A DNA stretch of 62,906 nt from Desulfovibrio sp. (GCA_024699605.1 JAILPJ010000093.1:1-62906), one strand, 5' to 3'; shown: positions 16,836 to 26,453, counted from the stretch's first letter. The notes: generated by a model not told the origin, from the letters alone. Numbers and translations: made by a program.

Positions 16836-19310
16836 ATGTCCGAAACAAAAGATTTTATCTGGCACTGCCAACGCATGGGCGGAACCGATCAGGTGATGCT
16901 CAGCACCATGCAGGAATTACGTCATCTGCGTGATCTCGATCCCAAACTTTGGGGAGCCTTGAGCTGCCCAGCCAAAGGGTTGGAGTTTGATGCCAAAACA
17001 CTGACGCTTTTGGATACCGACGGCGACGGACGTATCCGCATGCCGGAGATTCTGGAAGCCTGCGAATGGCTCTGTGCCCGTGTCAACGATACCGCCGACA
17101 TTCCCAATGAACCCGCAAGTCTTCCCCTTACGGCCATCGATGATTCCTCAGAACACGGCTTACGCCTGAAAACCACAGCGCAGACCATTTTGAAAACCCT
17201 TGAAATAGCTGATGAACGCATCACACCAGCTCAAGTCGAAGAGGCGGCTCAAAGTGCTGCAGACCAATCCTTTAATGGCGACGGCATTTTGCCCCCCCTG
17301 GAAGAAATGGATGCAACAGTCAAGGAATTTGTCACAGCGGGTCTGGCCATCGTGGGTGGCGTCAAAGACGCCAGCGGCGAAGCAGGTCTCAATAGCGATC
17401 TTGCCGAAGATCTCGTTCACGAACTGACGGTTTGGCAAGAGTGGCGCAAAGAACTGGCTGCCAGCGAACATCCCGTTGAAGATACCGAAGGAGCCTGGGC
17501 GCTTTTACAAGAACTCAAGCCGCGCATGGACGACTATTTTCTGCGTTGCGAACTGGCGGCCTTTGCGCCTCAGGCCAGCGCACCACTCAATGCCGAGCTG
17601 CGCCTGCAGGAAGCAGCTGACAAAGCGGATATTTCCCTGGATGATCTCACAAGCATGCCGCTCTCACGCGTTGAAGCCGATCGTCGTCTGCCGCTGAAAA
17701 GTGGCTTGAATCCCGTTTGGATCAGCCGCGTGCAGGACTTTGCCGCCAAGGTCAAAACGCTCCTCAGTGATGAGAACTCGCTCTCCAAAGCCGACTGGCT
17801 GAAAATTCAAGAGGCTTTGGCTCCTTATGGCACTGTTCTGGCTGCACGGCCGGCTGTCGGTGTCTATGAGGCTGGCAGTTATGCCACCCCCCTTGATCCG
17901 GCCAAAGCGTTGGATGATCTTGGCGATGAGGGCGTGGCTCGTCTGCTTGATCCCAAGGTCTTGCAAAGCTTTCAGGAACTTTGCGCCAAGGATCTGGCCA
18001 ATGCCGCAGCCAGCGAAGATATTGCCGAGCTTGAGAAATTGGTGCTCTTCTATTGCAATATGCATCGCCTGCTGATGAATTTTGTTTCCTTCTACGACTT
18101 CTACAATCTCAGACCCAATGTCACCTTCCGGGCAGGCACACTCTACATTGATGGTCGCTCCTGCCATTTATGCGTACCAGTGGACGATATCGGCAAGCAC
18201 TCGACCATGGCGGCTATCAGCCAGCTCTGCCTGCTCTATTGTGAATGCTCTCGCCATGCCGCGGATGGCACGGTCACTGGCACACGCACGATCATGGCCG
18301 TACTCACAGCCGGCAATGACGATGTGCTCATCGAGGGGCGCAATGGCGTTTTTGTGGACAATACCGGTACTGACTGGGATGCCAGGCTCGTAAAAATCGT
18401 CCACAATCCCATCAGCTTCAAACAGGCCATATGGTCGCCCTACAAACGGATCAGCAAGATGGTCGGTGAAGCGGTGGCGAAATTTGCCGCCAACAAAAGT
18501 TCCGAAGGCTTGGCTGCCGCAGAAAAGGGCGTTGGCAACCTCGCCAGCGGTAAAGCGGCGCCTGTGCCCTTTGACATCAGCAAGGGCGTTGGCATCTTCG
18601 CCGCCGTCGGTATTGCCCTGGGCGCCATCGGCACAGCCATAGGCAGTATTGCCCAAGCGCTCTTCTCCTTAGCCTGGTGGCAATTCCCCCTGCTCATAGC
18701 GGGTATTTTCCTGATTATCTCTGGCCCTTCGGTCTTTTTGGCCTGGCTCAAATTCCGCAAACGGACCTTTGGACCTGTACTCGAGGCCTCAGGCTGGGCC
18801 GTCAACTCGCTTCTGCCCATTAATCTGAAATTGGGAAGTGCCCTGACCTCGGTGGCAAAGCAGCCAGAAAATATTGAACGTCAGTCCCTGCTCGACCCCT
18901 TCCGCGACGAAAGCAAACCGCATACGGGTCTTTGGATCTCTGTAATTCTTTTGATCTGCGCCATTGCCTTTGGCGCCTGGCTCTATGGCTCAGGAAAGCT
19001 TGACGGGGTGATCGCCAAAATGACGCAAACCATGACAACGCAACAAGCCAAGCCCGATGCCAAGGCCAAAAATGACGCCGCAAAGCGCGACAAAGCCAAG
19101 GCTGACGACAAGGCCAAGGCTGATGAGAAAGCCAAAGCTGATGACAAGGCCAAGGCTGATGACAAGGCCAAGGCTGATGACAAGGCTAAAGCTGATGACA
19201 AGGCCAATGCTGATGACAAGGCTAAAGCTGATGACAAGGCCAAGACTGATGACAAGGCCAAGACTGATGACAAGGCCAAGACGGACGCAAAAGCCCCGGC
19301 TCAAAAGTAA
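16836..19310 (+). CDS. Large membrane protein with EF-hand loops and a charged tandem-repeat tail
   Basis: This is an 824-residue protein starting at ATG 16836, set by a GGGAG tract about 10 bases upstream. A canonical EF-hand calcium loop occupies residues 60-71 (DTDGDGRIRMPE) and a second, partly degenerate one residues 145-156 (SFNGDGILPPLE). The central 400 residues are soluble and unassigned, with a Cys/His-containing segment (SRHAADG, YCECSRHAADG). A glycine-rich helix and further helices span about 590-650, with another at about 715-735. The tail from about 745 is built of repeated KADD/DKAK units. The signal of calcium sensing is direct; the function is not known. There is no signal peptide, so the EF-hands probably lie in the cytoplasm. 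A bidirectional terminator follows. Confidence 0.75.
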   Translation: MSETKDFIWHCQRMGGTDQVMLSTMQELRHLRDLDPKLWGALSCPAKGLEFDAKTLTLLDTDGDGRIRMPEILEACEWLCARVNDTADIPNEPASLPLTAIDDSSEHGLRLKTTAQTILKTLEIADERITPAQVEEAAQSAADQSFNGDGILPPLEEMDATVKEFVTAGLAIVGGVKDASGEAGLNSDLAEDLVHELTVWQEWRKELAASEHPVEDTEGAWALLQELKPRMDDYFLRCELAAFAPQASAPLNAELRLQEAADKADISLDDLTSMPLSRVEADRRLPLKSGLNPVWISRVQDFAAKVKTLLSDENSLSKADWLKIQEALAPYGTVLAARPAVGVYEAGSYATPLDPAKALDDLGDEGVARLLDPKVLQSFQELCAKDLANAAASEDIAELEKLVLFYCNMHRLLMNFVSFYDFYNLRPNVTFRAGTLYIDGRSCHLCVPVDDIGKHSTMAAISQLCLLYCECSRHAADGTVTGTRTIMAVLTAGNDDVLIEGRNGVFVDNTGTDWDARLVKIVHNPISFKQAIWSPYKRISKMVGEAVAKFAANKSSEGLAAAEKGVGNLASGKAAPVPFDISKGVGIFAAVGIALGAIGTAIGSIAQALFSLAWWQFPLLIAGIFLIISGPSVFLAWLKFRKRTFGPVLEASGWAVNSLLPINLKLGSALTSVAKQPENIERQSLLDPFRDESKPHTGLWISVILLICAIAFGAWLYGSGKLDGVIAKMTQTMTTQQAKPDAKAKNDAAKRDKAKADDKAKADEKAKADDKAKADDKAKADDKAKADDKANADDKAKADDKAKTDDKAKTDDKAKTDAKAPAQK
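19096..19290 (+). repeat. In-frame tandem repeats encoding a KADDKA tail
   Basis: About a dozen 15-base units of the type GATGACAAGGCCAAGGCT run in frame at the 3-prime end of the EF-hand gene and encode alternating Lys/Ala/Asp. Units differ by a few substitutions (Asn and Thr variants). Copy number is likely to vary by slippage. Confidence 0.85.
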
Positions 19311-19330
19311 CAACGTCTTACCAACAAAGA

Positions 19331-19378
19331 AAAGCGGCATGGGAAGCCTAAGCGCCTCCCGTGCCGCTTTGTACTCTG
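19331..19378. terminator. Bidirectional rho-independent terminator
   Basis: The 14-bp stem AAAGCGGCATGGGA / TCCCGTGCCGCTTT has one wobble pair and a loop of about 12 bases. On the plus strand it ends the EF-hand gene; on the minus strand, followed by TTTCTTTG, it ends the FliS-like gene. Confidence 0.8.
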
Positions 19379-19382
19379 AGAT

Positions 19383-19817
19383 TTAGGCTTCGTCTTCTGA
19401 CAGTTCCTTTTGTTCCAGATGCCGATAGACATGTTTAAGGCGTGTTATCACCATCCGCACGGCATCAAGTGATTCAAGATCATAGGCCGTTTGCTCAGAA
19501 GTGAGCCGTTTGACGCAGTGACCATAGAGAAGATGAAGATTTTCCGAGAGTTCACCACTCTCATTAAGACCATCCTGCAGAGTCTGCAAAATACTAAGGC
19601 ATTGCTGACGTAAAGGAGCAAGCTCATCCAAACGCTGATCGAGCAGACAGGCGCGCATTTTGTAGAGGACATCAACAAGCACTGTATAGAGGGCAAGCAC
19701 GATTTTCAGCTGATCAAGACTGGCCATCTTTTCCGCTGACGCAGTTGGACAGGAAAAGCTTTCTTGAGGTCTCTTCGGTTCAGATTGTGTTTTTGAAGGA
19801 AAAGTGATTCTGCCCAT
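19383..19817 (-). CDS. FliS-like flagellar chaperone candidate
   Basis: This 144-residue all-helical protein has the segment DQLKIVLALYTVLVDVLYKM, then LRQQCLSILQTLQDGLNESG, ELSENLHLLYGHCVKRLT and a last helix. The spacing follows FliS, the export chaperone for flagellin, in which a helix pair precedes a conserved LNxxxxG..AxNL.xLY pattern. The ATG at 19817 follows CGGAG by 5 bases and is preferred to the longer frame to 19886. It sits downstream of csrA-fliW, and FliS, FliW and CsrA together control flagellin level in many bacteria. The assignment rests on pattern and context. Confidence 0.55.
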   Translation of the reverse strand: MGRITFPSKTQSEPKRPQESFSCPTASAEKMASLDQLKIVLALYTVLVDVLYKMRACLLDQRLDELAPLRQQCLSILQTLQDGLNESGELSENLHLLYGHCVKRLTSEQTAYDLESLDAVRMVITRLKHVYRHLEQKELSEDEA

Positions 19818-19925
19818 GCCATCTCCGTGCAAGCCAAAAATGATAAAAAAAAGGCTTTTCGGGGTAGACACGCCAAAAAGCCTCATATGACACGTAGTTT
19901 ATTGCGAAAGACGTTATCTATGCTT

Positions 19926-20423
19926 TCAGGAAGGACTTGACGCTTCACTGGCTTGAGTTGTCGGCTCTGGAGCCTTGGAGGCCGCGTACAGATTCACCCG
20001 GGCTGGGCCTGTGATATCATTTTGAGGAATTTGCAGACCGATGCAGGTCAGATGATTGATAATGATGGGGCCAGTCAAACTGAGCGTCGCTTTTTCCGGT
20101 TCACCCTGCGGGATGGAAACCGTGACTAAGATCGCAGCTTCATCGAGGTTTTCGAGACCGAGCATACTCAACTCGGACTCGCTCACATGGGGCGCATAAT
20201 CATCGAGAAAACACTTGGGCTCAGTCACCAAAAGGCCCAACTGAGGGCTCGTCACACTTTGCAAAACAAGCAGTGGCGCATCGGGCTTGATCTGCAGAAG
20301 AACAAAACGCTGCTCAGTCTCAAAACCGACCAATCCTTTGGGAAAGTGGATAATACGGCTTGAATCGATGCTGCGTCTACCCAGGCGAGTGTCGATTTCG
20401 ATTATTTTGTGTTCTTGTTCCAT
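19926..20423 (-). CDS. fliW: Flagellar assembly factor FliW
   Basis: This 165-residue FliW has the core motifs [12 protein letters not shown], a central [13 protein letters not shown] and [13 protein letters not shown]. FliW binds both flagellin and CsrA; when flagellin is exported, free FliW sequesters CsrA and relieves repression of flagellin translation. The gene overlaps csrA by 22 bases and lacks its own strong ribosome binding site, so its translation is probably coupled to csrA. The C-terminal 20 residues ([14 protein letters not shown]) are a short disordered extension. Confidence 0.93.
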   Translation of the reverse strand: MEQEHKIIEIDTRLGRRSIDSSRIIHFPKGLVGFETEQRFVLLQIKPDAPLLVLQSVTSPQLGLLVTEPKCFLDDYAPHVSESELSMLGLENLDEAAILVTVSIPQGEPEKATLSLTGPIIINHLTCIGLQIPQNDITGPARVNLYAASKAPEPTTQASEASSPS

Positions 20424-20638
20424 AAGTTCGCAGCCACCATGAGATCTTCATTGCTTGCGGCCATTGCCTGCTGATTTTCCTCAATCACCCGTTTGTACAC
20501 TTCTTCACGATATACTGTCATCTCCTGCGGGACAACCAGGCCAAGCTTAATCTGCTTGCCCTGCATGCCAAGCACGGTGATACGGATATCGTCTCCCAGG
20601 TACAAACTTTCCCCAGGTCGTCGCGTCAATATTAGCAT
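20402..20638 (-). CDS. csrA: Carbon storage regulator CsrA
   Basis: This 78-residue CsrA is complete: [20 protein letters not shown], the GxxxxxIKLGLxxPxxxxVYREEVY core and a C-terminal helix with a tail longer than in E. coli. CsrA is a dimeric RNA-binding translational regulator recognising GGA-containing hairpin loops. Its place next to fliW and the hook-filament genes points to control of flagellin synthesis. The tail overlaps the fliW start. Leu4 and Arg44-type RNA-binding positions are present. Confidence 0.96.
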   Translation of the reverse strand: MLILTRRPGESLYLGDDIRITVLGMQGKQIKLGLVVPQEMTVYREEVYKRVIEENQQAMAASNEDLMVAANLWNKNTK

Positions 20639-20768
20639 GGGCTATCCATCAACAAGTGTTCGCTGTTAAGGCTGTTCACACAAGGCGACAAGCAGCAAAG
20701 GCGTATGTCACAAGTGCCGCCGCCAAGAAAGACTCAATCGTCACGGAGGAAAAATTTGCCCTGAGGCA

Positions 20769-22358
20769 TCAGATATAGTTTGCGAGGCTCATATTCATGA
20801 TCTTGGAAGCGGACTGCAGCACCGTCTGATAGGTGATCTGCTGCTGCTGCATCTTCACGAGCAGCTCCGTCAAATCAATATCCTCCACATAGCTCAGGCG
20901 TTCCTGAATATCAAGCTTCTGGGAATTCAAAACATTATAGGCTACCTCTACACGGTTCTCAAGACCGCCGACCTTGGTGGACTGCGTTAAAATATGCTCT
21001 TCAGCCCGAGTCAGCTTGACCAGAGCCTCCTGGCAGCCGTCCTGGCAATTGGTTTCAAGGTAGCCAATGAGATCGCCCACCACCTCAAAGAGATTGCGGC
21101 CGTCTGCGAGGTCCCCCAGTGCCGGCTTAAGCTTATAGACACCATCGTCTTCATCTCTTTCCTTAAAGTAGCCGCCAAAAATATCCTTGCCCACCCCATT
21201 CACCGTGATAAAGGTTCCCTGCATGATCTCATAGTCAACGCTTGCGTCTTCAGGATGAATCATGATCTGACCATTTGCTGGGATATTACCGTCCAACTCC
21301 AAATCGAGATAGCCTTCGGGCAAAGGCAGGCGTGTCGTTGGGCTACCCACAGTGGCCTTGGCTTCCACCCAGTTCATCCCATTGTCTGTGCTGTAAGACC
21401 ATTTAAACTCGCTTCCTACAGCAGAGGAAACACCTTCAGGAAAACGCACTAAGGTATTGCCACTAAAGGTCCCTTGAGCTCTTGTCTTCTCCCCAAAGAC
21501 CAACTTATTGATACCCATGGGGGTGAGGTTGATCTTATCTTGCACATCGCCCATGTAGATGGCTGTGGGCCTGATGTACAAAGTGCCATTATCGCGGCCG
21601 ACGCCTTCTTCATGTTGATCGGTTTTTGTAACATTGATCGTGCTTGCTTTGTCTTCACGTATCCTGGCCGAGACGCCGTCAAAACTCATGACCACATAGT
21701 TTTCGCCATCATGCACAGCCGCATCAACGGTTCCCTCCTTCCAGGTCTTGCCACCGTCGTTGGTCCAACGAAAGCTGCGCCCCTTAGACAACGTGCCATT
21801 CTCAGTAAACTGAAAGGCCACAGTCAGATCGGTATTGCCTTCAATGATAAAATTGCCTTGCTTAATCTGCTCATTGATCTGCGCATCCCGACTTGAGAGG
21901 GCCAGCCCTTCCTGAAAAGCACTGCCATCATACTTATGGCCGGCAAAAAGATTCTTCCCGTCAAACTCCGTATTGGCCATATTGATCAAGGAACCAAACT
22001 GCTGTCGCACCTGATAGGCGATATCGAGACGCTGCTCAGCCGTATACGTACCTGTAGCTGCCTGTTCGGCAAGTTCCTTGATACTGGTAATAACTGTGGG
22101 TACCTGGGTTGCTAAAACGCTGTCTTCCAGTTCCAGCCAGCCCTTGGCCGTATCACAGTTGCTCAAAAGCTGCTTATTGTAGGTTGTGGAATTTCTGAGA
22201 TTCAGGATCTTATAGGTGCCAGAGGGATCATCAGAGGGGGCATTGATCTTCTTCTGCGTAGAGCCCTGCTCAGCGCTGTTCATGTAAGCGCCGAGACTTG
22301 TCTGCATTTGCGAGACATAGTTGTCATAGATCATGCTCTGGGTGATGCGGATACTCAT
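20769..22358 (-). CDS. flgL: Flagellar hook-filament junction protein FlgL
   Basis: This 529-residue flagellin-like protein has the N-terminal D0/D1 helices MSIRITQSMIYDNYVSQMQ, then INAPSDDPSGTYKILNLR, and a C-terminal helix ending SASKIMNMSLANYI. These conserved ends frame a central insertion of about 300 residues, which makes it longer than the enteric protein (about 317) and probably forms an exposed domain. A GGGGGGA site lies 5 bases before the start. It follows flgK by 20 bases and shares the flgN promoter. Confidence 0.93.
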   Translation of the reverse strand: MSIRITQSMIYDNYVSQMQTSLGAYMNSAEQGSTQKKINAPSDDPSGTYKILNLRNSTTYNKQLLSNCDTAKGWLELEDSVLATQVPTVITSIKELAEQAATGTYTAEQRLDIAYQVRQQFGSLINMANTEFDGKNLFAGHKYDGSAFQEGLALSSRDAQINEQIKQGNFIIEGNTDLTVAFQFTENGTLSKGRSFRWTNDGGKTWKEGTVDAAVHDGENYVVMSFDGVSARIREDKASTINVTKTDQHEEGVGRDNGTLYIRPTAIYMGDVQDKINLTPMGINKLVFGEKTRAQGTFSGNTLVRFPEGVSSAVGSEFKWSYSTDNGMNWVEAKATVGSPTTRLPLPEGYLDLELDGNIPANGQIMIHPEDASVDYEIMQGTFITVNGVGKDIFGGYFKERDEDDGVYKLKPALGDLADGRNLFEVVGDLIGYLETNCQDGCQEALVKLTRAEEHILTQSTKVGGLENRVEVAYNVLNSQKLDIQERLSYVEDIDLTELLVKMQQQQITYQTVLQSASKIMNMSLANYI

Positions 22359-22378
22359 GCCGTCCCCCCTTCTCCATT

Positions 22379-24562
22379 CTACTGCTTAAGGCCGATCAAA
22401 ATACCTAGCATCTCGTCAGCGGTTGTGATCAGCTTGGCGGCGGCCTTGTAGGCCGACTGATACTTCACAAGATTGGTCATTTCCTCATCCAGGTTGACAC
22501 CGGAAACCGACTCCTTACGTTCAAGCATAGATTGTGCCAATGTGGTATGATAGGCCTTATTGGTCTCTGTATGCACCTTGTCGGAACCAACGACCGACAC
22601 CAGACCGGCATAATATTCCGGGATCGTCTGGATGGTCGTCTTCCAGAAAGTATTGATAGTTACATCCTTGGTATCCAAGCCGCCAATGGCGTTGGCGATG
22701 GTATTGTCGCCTTCATTGACTTCATAGCCGCCATTGACACGACCTGCACTGATCTTGGTGTAGTCGTTGGCGATATCCGAGCTCAAAGCCAAAGAATTGG
22801 CGTCATTGCCGCTGAAAAAGCAGTTCAAACCCAAAGCCGCCAAAAGGCCTGTGGTGTCTTCGCCAAAGGCAAAATTCCAAAGGAGCTTGCCGTTAGGATC
22901 TTTAGCTTCATCATGCATCTGCAAAATCAGCTTATTGTCCTGAATATCCGCATTAAAAACCCGCTTACCATTTAACGTAACCCTATTAAAGGCTTCCTTG
23001 ACATCATTTAAGGAATGCTCGTTTGGATCGAAATTTTTGACACCATTTAAAGGAGGATCGTTTGGATCGAAATTTAATTGCAGCGTATCTCCATTTGCAG
23101 GTTCAACATACTCACCCGTAGCTATGTCGTAAAAATAGAAATTGGTATTGCCAGCCTGCATCTTGTCGTAAAAGACATTGCCTGAAGTGGCAAGACCCAG
23201 AGGATTTTTCAGATCCGGAATTCGATTCTGACCTGTTGCATAGGTCAGCTTTTCGAGTCCTGATCCCTGGCTGTGCAGACGATTGACTTCCCAGACAACG
23301 GACTTGGCCAGGGCATCCATTTCATCCATGTAACGGCCACAGACATCATCCCGGATGGTAAAATACGAGGTCATCTTACCGCCGCTAACACGATCAAGAT
23401 TATCGGTTCCAGTCATGGTGATCTGGGGGGTGATATTCTCAGGTCCTCTTGTGGGCTCAATCCAGTAAAGATCACTCTTGGGCACAATATCAAAAGCATC
23501 GCCCACCAAAAGCGTCTGATTGGCAGAAGCAGCATCAAAAGTGAACGATATGGAAACATCCTTAACGAGCACAGCATCAGTCTCGTATTTTCCAGCTGCA
23601 TTGGTACCTTTGATGGTCGGAGAGGGAAAATGCTTTTCCTGTCCATCATCATCCATCAGCCAGGTCACACCGCCGTCAATGGATGCACGAAACTCAGCTT
23701 CGCCTAGAGTTCCTCCCTTCACCACTTCCAGAGTGTATTCAAAATCATCACTGCCCTGAAAGTTGATAGTGCCCTCAAAGGGTGAATCCGCCATGAGACG
23801 ATTTTCTGCCTGAGGGCCCTGGAAATCGACATCATAGGTCTTGAGCGCATCCACCAGGGGCTGACCTGTTGTCAACTGCACGCGATAGTTGCCCATGCCG
23901 TTATCCACGGTCTTGATATCAACCAATGTAGCCAGTTCTTCAACCAGCATATCGCGCTGATCATAGAGGGCATTGGGATTGGTCACATCGGAAATGGTGG
24001 CTTCACCGATCTTCTTGTTCAAGGCCGCAATGGCCTTGGAAATTTCATTGATCCGATCCACAGCCTGCTGAATGGAACCATCCATTTCTTCCTGAATGGT
24101 CTTCACCGAGCGCCGTATACTGGCAAACATATCGTCAAGCGTTTGACCATTGGTCAAAACACTGGTTCGCACCGAAGGATCTTCAGGGCTTAAGGCCAGC
24201 TTCTGCCAAGAATTGAAAAACTTATCGAGGGAATCACTCAGGCCTACGGTATTGGCTTCATTGAAAATGGACTCGAGCGTCGCCATGATATTGTCTTGCT
24301 CAGTCCAACGATTGGCAATGGTGGATTCGTTGAGAAAGTTATCCTCGAGAAACTTGTCGAAATAGCGCAATACCTGCTCAGCATTGGAACCCAGGCCATA
24401 CTGATTGTTGTTGATGGTAACTGTGGCCGCTTCCTTCTGAACCACATAACGCCTGGTATAGCCTTCGGTATCGGCATTGGCGATATTGTTACCGGTGATG
24501 TCGACCCAGGCCTGCGATGTGGACAGAGCACTGCGTCCAATGGTGAGCAGATTGCTAAGCAT
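22379..24562 (-). CDS. flgK: Flagellar hook-associated protein FlgK
   Basis: This 727-residue protein has the rod/hook signature near the N terminus (SALSTSQAWVDITGNNIANADTEGY-type stretch) and a C-terminal helix SGVNLDEEMTNLVKYQSAYKAAAKLITTADEMLGIL. Both ends are conserved and form the D0/D1 core joining the hook to the filament cap zone; the central region is expanded. In the centre, residues encoded around 22995-23085 form a 13-residue tandem duplication (NFDPNDPPLNGVK and NFDPNEHSLNDVK). It lies between flgN and flgL in one operon. Confidence 0.95.
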   Translation of the reverse strand: MLSNLLTIGRSALSTSQAWVDITGNNIANADTEGYTRRYVVQKEAATVTINNNQYGLGSNAEQVLRYFDKFLEDNFLNESTIANRWTEQDNIMATLESIFNEANTVGLSDSLDKFFNSWQKLALSPEDPSVRTSVLTNGQTLDDMFASIRRSVKTIQEEMDGSIQQAVDRINEISKAIAALNKKIGEATISDVTNPNALYDQRDMLVEELATLVDIKTVDNGMGNYRVQLTTGQPLVDALKTYDVDFQGPQAENRLMADSPFEGTINFQGSDDFEYTLEVVKGGTLGEAEFRASIDGGVTWLMDDDGQEKHFPSPTIKGTNAAGKYETDAVLVKDVSISFTFDAASANQTLLVGDAFDIVPKSDLYWIEPTRGPENITPQITMTGTDNLDRVSGGKMTSYFTIRDDVCGRYMDEMDALAKSVVWEVNRLHSQGSGLEKLTYATGQNRIPDLKNPLGLATSGNVFYDKMQAGNTNFYFYDIATGEYVEPANGDTLQLNFDPNDPPLNGVKNFDPNEHSLNDVKEAFNRVTLNGKRVFNADIQDNKLILQMHDEAKDPNGKLLWNFAFGEDTTGLLAALGLNCFFSGNDANSLALSSDIANDYTKISAGRVNGGYEVNEGDNTIANAIGGLDTKDVTINTFWKTTIQTIPEYYAGLVSVVGSDKVHTETNKAYHTTLAQSMLERKESVSGVNLDEEMTNLVKYQSAYKAAAKLITTADEMLGILIGLKQ

Positions 24563-24565
24563 GAC

Positions 24566-25030
24566 TTACAACCTCCCTGAAATCAGCGAGCCCTGGCGGG
24601 CGACGCTGTTCATGGCCCCTCTGCGGCCATAAACCAGGGTCTTCTTGGGAATCGCCTGATCAAAAAGTGTCTGCATAAACTTGGCGTTCTGGTCTAAAAG
24701 CGCCAAAGCCAGCTGACTGTTGCGCGTAGCCTGACGAGAAGCCTTCTGTTCCATGGCATCCAGCCTGGAATGTACCTCCAAAAGGGGAGCAGCGATCTCC
24801 TCAGCCAAGCCCTGTGTGTATTCCGAAAGACGCATCCCCTGTAAAAGCCCCAGGACAAATTCCTTCTCATTGACGAGCTGACGAATCAGTTCCTGAATGG
24901 AAAATTCCTCATGGGCCACAAGATCCATCTTACGTTCACAAATGATGGCATACTCCTGCTCAAGGAGCTTCAGGAGCAACTCCATGCCCTTTTCTTGCCG
25001 GGAGAGACTTTCAAAAATTAACTGATGCAT
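24566..25030 (-). CDS. flgN: FlgN-like flagellar export chaperone
   Basis: This 154-residue helical protein begins MHQLIFESLSRQEKGMELLLKLLEQEYAII and continues with KEFVLGLLQGMRL. The pattern and the place directly upstream of flgK fit FlgN, the chaperone that holds FlgK and FlgL for export. ATG 25030 is chosen because GCGAGG lies 6 bases upstream. A good sigma-54 promoter match lies 40 bases further up, making this the first gene of flgN-flgK-flgL-csrA-fliW. Confidence 0.8.
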   Translation of the reverse strand: MHQLIFESLSRQEKGMELLLKLLEQEYAIICERKMDLVAHEEFSIQELIRQLVNEKEFVLGLLQGMRLSEYTQGLAEEIAAPLLEVHSRLDAMEQKASRQATRNSQLALALLDQNAKFMQTLFDQAIPKKTLVYGRRGAMNSVARQGSLISGRL

Positions 25031-25069
25031 AGCCAACCTCGCTCATTGGGTTTGGTTCAGGCTTTTTCA

Positions 25070-25085
25070 TGCAAATTACGTTCCA
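25070..25085 (-). promoter_or_regulatory. Sigma-54 promoter of the flgNKL operon
   Basis: On the minus strand the sequence is TGGAACG-TAAT-TTGCA, against the consensus TGGCACG-N4-TTGCA; only one base differs. The invariant GG and GC are 10 bases apart. Transcription should begin about 12 bases after the GC, leaving a leader of about 28 bases before flgN. Confidence 0.8.
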
Positions 25086-25110
25086 TATTCTTGTTAAGCC
25101 TTGTGGGACA

Positions 25111-25140
25111 AAAAAAAGGAAGTGGACATCGGCCACTTCC
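25111..25140 (-). terminator. Rho-independent terminator after flgJ
   Basis: On the minus strand the 9-bp stem AGGAAGTGG / CCACTTCCT with a 7-base loop is followed by TTTTTTTGT. It lies 25 bases after the flgJ stop and separates flgIJ from the flgN operon. Confidence 0.85.
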
Positions 25141-25165
25141 TGAAAGGTTTTCCTATCGCAAAGGC

Positions 25166-26452
25166 TCAGATATGCAAATCCTGGGCTGTGAGCGGAGGAA
25201 TGCTCTGCTTGACGGGTTCTGCTGGGCTTGGCTGAGGTGCGGCAAATGTGGCAGCCTGTGCCTGCTGTTGATAGGCCTGATGGGCCTGCGGAGAAGCAAT
25301 ATTTAAGGTTTTGATCTCAGCTTGCGGCTGGGCTGCGTGTGGGCTTACGCTTCTCTGCCTGTGTGATCTTTCAGGCCTTGCCGCTGCCTGTGCATCGTTC
25401 ACACGCCTCGGAGCCTGAGCAGTGCTCTGGGTCATGGGGGCAAAAACACCTGGCTGTTCCAACTGTTCTTGATTTTGAGCCTCGGCCTGTCCTGCGGGGA
25501 AAGCATAGGGGAGAGGCTGTTGTCGCTGATGACGCATTTCCTGACGATTTAAGGCTTCTTCTGTGGCCTTGCGGGCCGCAGGCGTTTGCGGCAGCAGCGG
25601 TTCACGCACCCCACGGCTGCCCAGCTGATCACCGGCCTGGCGACGGGCGGCCTTGGCCAGGTCCATACCGCTGGCTACTGGCTGCTGACGGGCACCTGGC
25701 ACCGAATAGTTGACAGAGGCAAGAGGCGCGTGTGTGTCTTGTGGCGTTGCCTGCACACTGTCACGCATCATGGCCAGAGCTCTGGCAATTTCGGGGTCTA
25801 CTGTTTCCTGAGAGGCCTGAGCGGAAGACCGTGGGGTCTGGGGAAGTGGATTGGCTGCGGAAGACGGCGAGACGACGGGTGAGGCTTGCGCCGTTACAGA
25901 TCCAGATTCTTCAGAAGATTGAGCCTTCCCCTCATTGGCAGGCGCAGGCGGCTCATAGAAAGAGGTGGATGTTGTCTTGGCAGAAGACGCCGGCTCATCA
26001 TGCAACGGTATGGAGGCATTGGCAGAGGCTGTATTGCCAAGCAGAGGCGCCTGGCTCGGAACAAAAGCCCGACCATTATCTTGAGCTCTGGCCGTTGCCC
26101 GACTGGCCGAAGTCAGGTGACTGGAAAGCTGCTCATACATCATATTGGCGAGACCAATGCCACCGGCAGAAGTCATTTTCTTGGCAAGTTCCTGATCATA
26201 CATATCCTGCCAGAACTGTTCCTCACGGCCATGCAAAAAACTGCTCTGGTTGACGGTCTTACGCATTTCCTGCCACATCTTCTGTATAAAGATGGACTCA
26301 AAACCCTCACAGGCCTCACGCAACTTCTTTTCCTTGGCCTCGGGAGAAAGAGAGGCATGATTCAACGAGGCTAGCCGCGTGGAGAGATCCTGTCCCGACT
26401 GCTGGGACTGCGCATTGCGCGCCGTATCAAGAGAAGCTTGGATACTTTGCAT
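25166..26452 (-). CDS. flgJ: FlgJ-like rod-binding protein with a long disordered tail
   Basis: This 428-residue protein has a rod-binding domain at about residues 35-105 (KLREACEGFESIFIQKMWQEM, then EQFWQDMYDQELAKKM and GIGLANMMYEQL), typical of the FlgJ N terminus that caps the growing rod. There is no muramidase/glucosaminidase domain. Instead the remaining 300 residues are rich in Gln, Ala, Pro and Ser and look disordered. Single-domain FlgJ proteins are common outside the enterics and rely on a separate lytic enzyme, but the length of this tail is unusual. It starts one base after flgI ends. Confidence 0.85.
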   Translation of the reverse strand: MQSIQASLDTARNAQSQQSGQDLSTRLASLNHASLSPEAKEKKLREACEGFESIFIQKMWQEMRKTVNQSSFLHGREEQFWQDMYDQELAKKMTSAGGIGLANMMYEQLSSHLTSASRATARAQDNGRAFVPSQAPLLGNTASANASIPLHDEPASSAKTTSTSFYEPPAPANEGKAQSSEESGSVTAQASPVVSPSSAANPLPQTPRSSAQASQETVDPEIARALAMMRDSVQATPQDTHAPLASVNYSVPGARQQPVASGMDLAKAARRQAGDQLGSRGVREPLLPQTPAARKATEEALNRQEMRHQRQQPLPYAFPAGQAEAQNQEQLEQPGVFAPMTQSTAQAPRRVNDAQAAARPERSHRQRSVSPHAAQPQAEIKTLNIASPQAHQAYQQQAQAATFAAPQPSPAEPVKQSIPPLTAQDLHI

Positions 26453-26453
26453 A

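Noticed and set aside
18983-19386. Long frames on both strands over the KADD repeats
   Set aside because: They arise from the repeat sequence being open in several frames.
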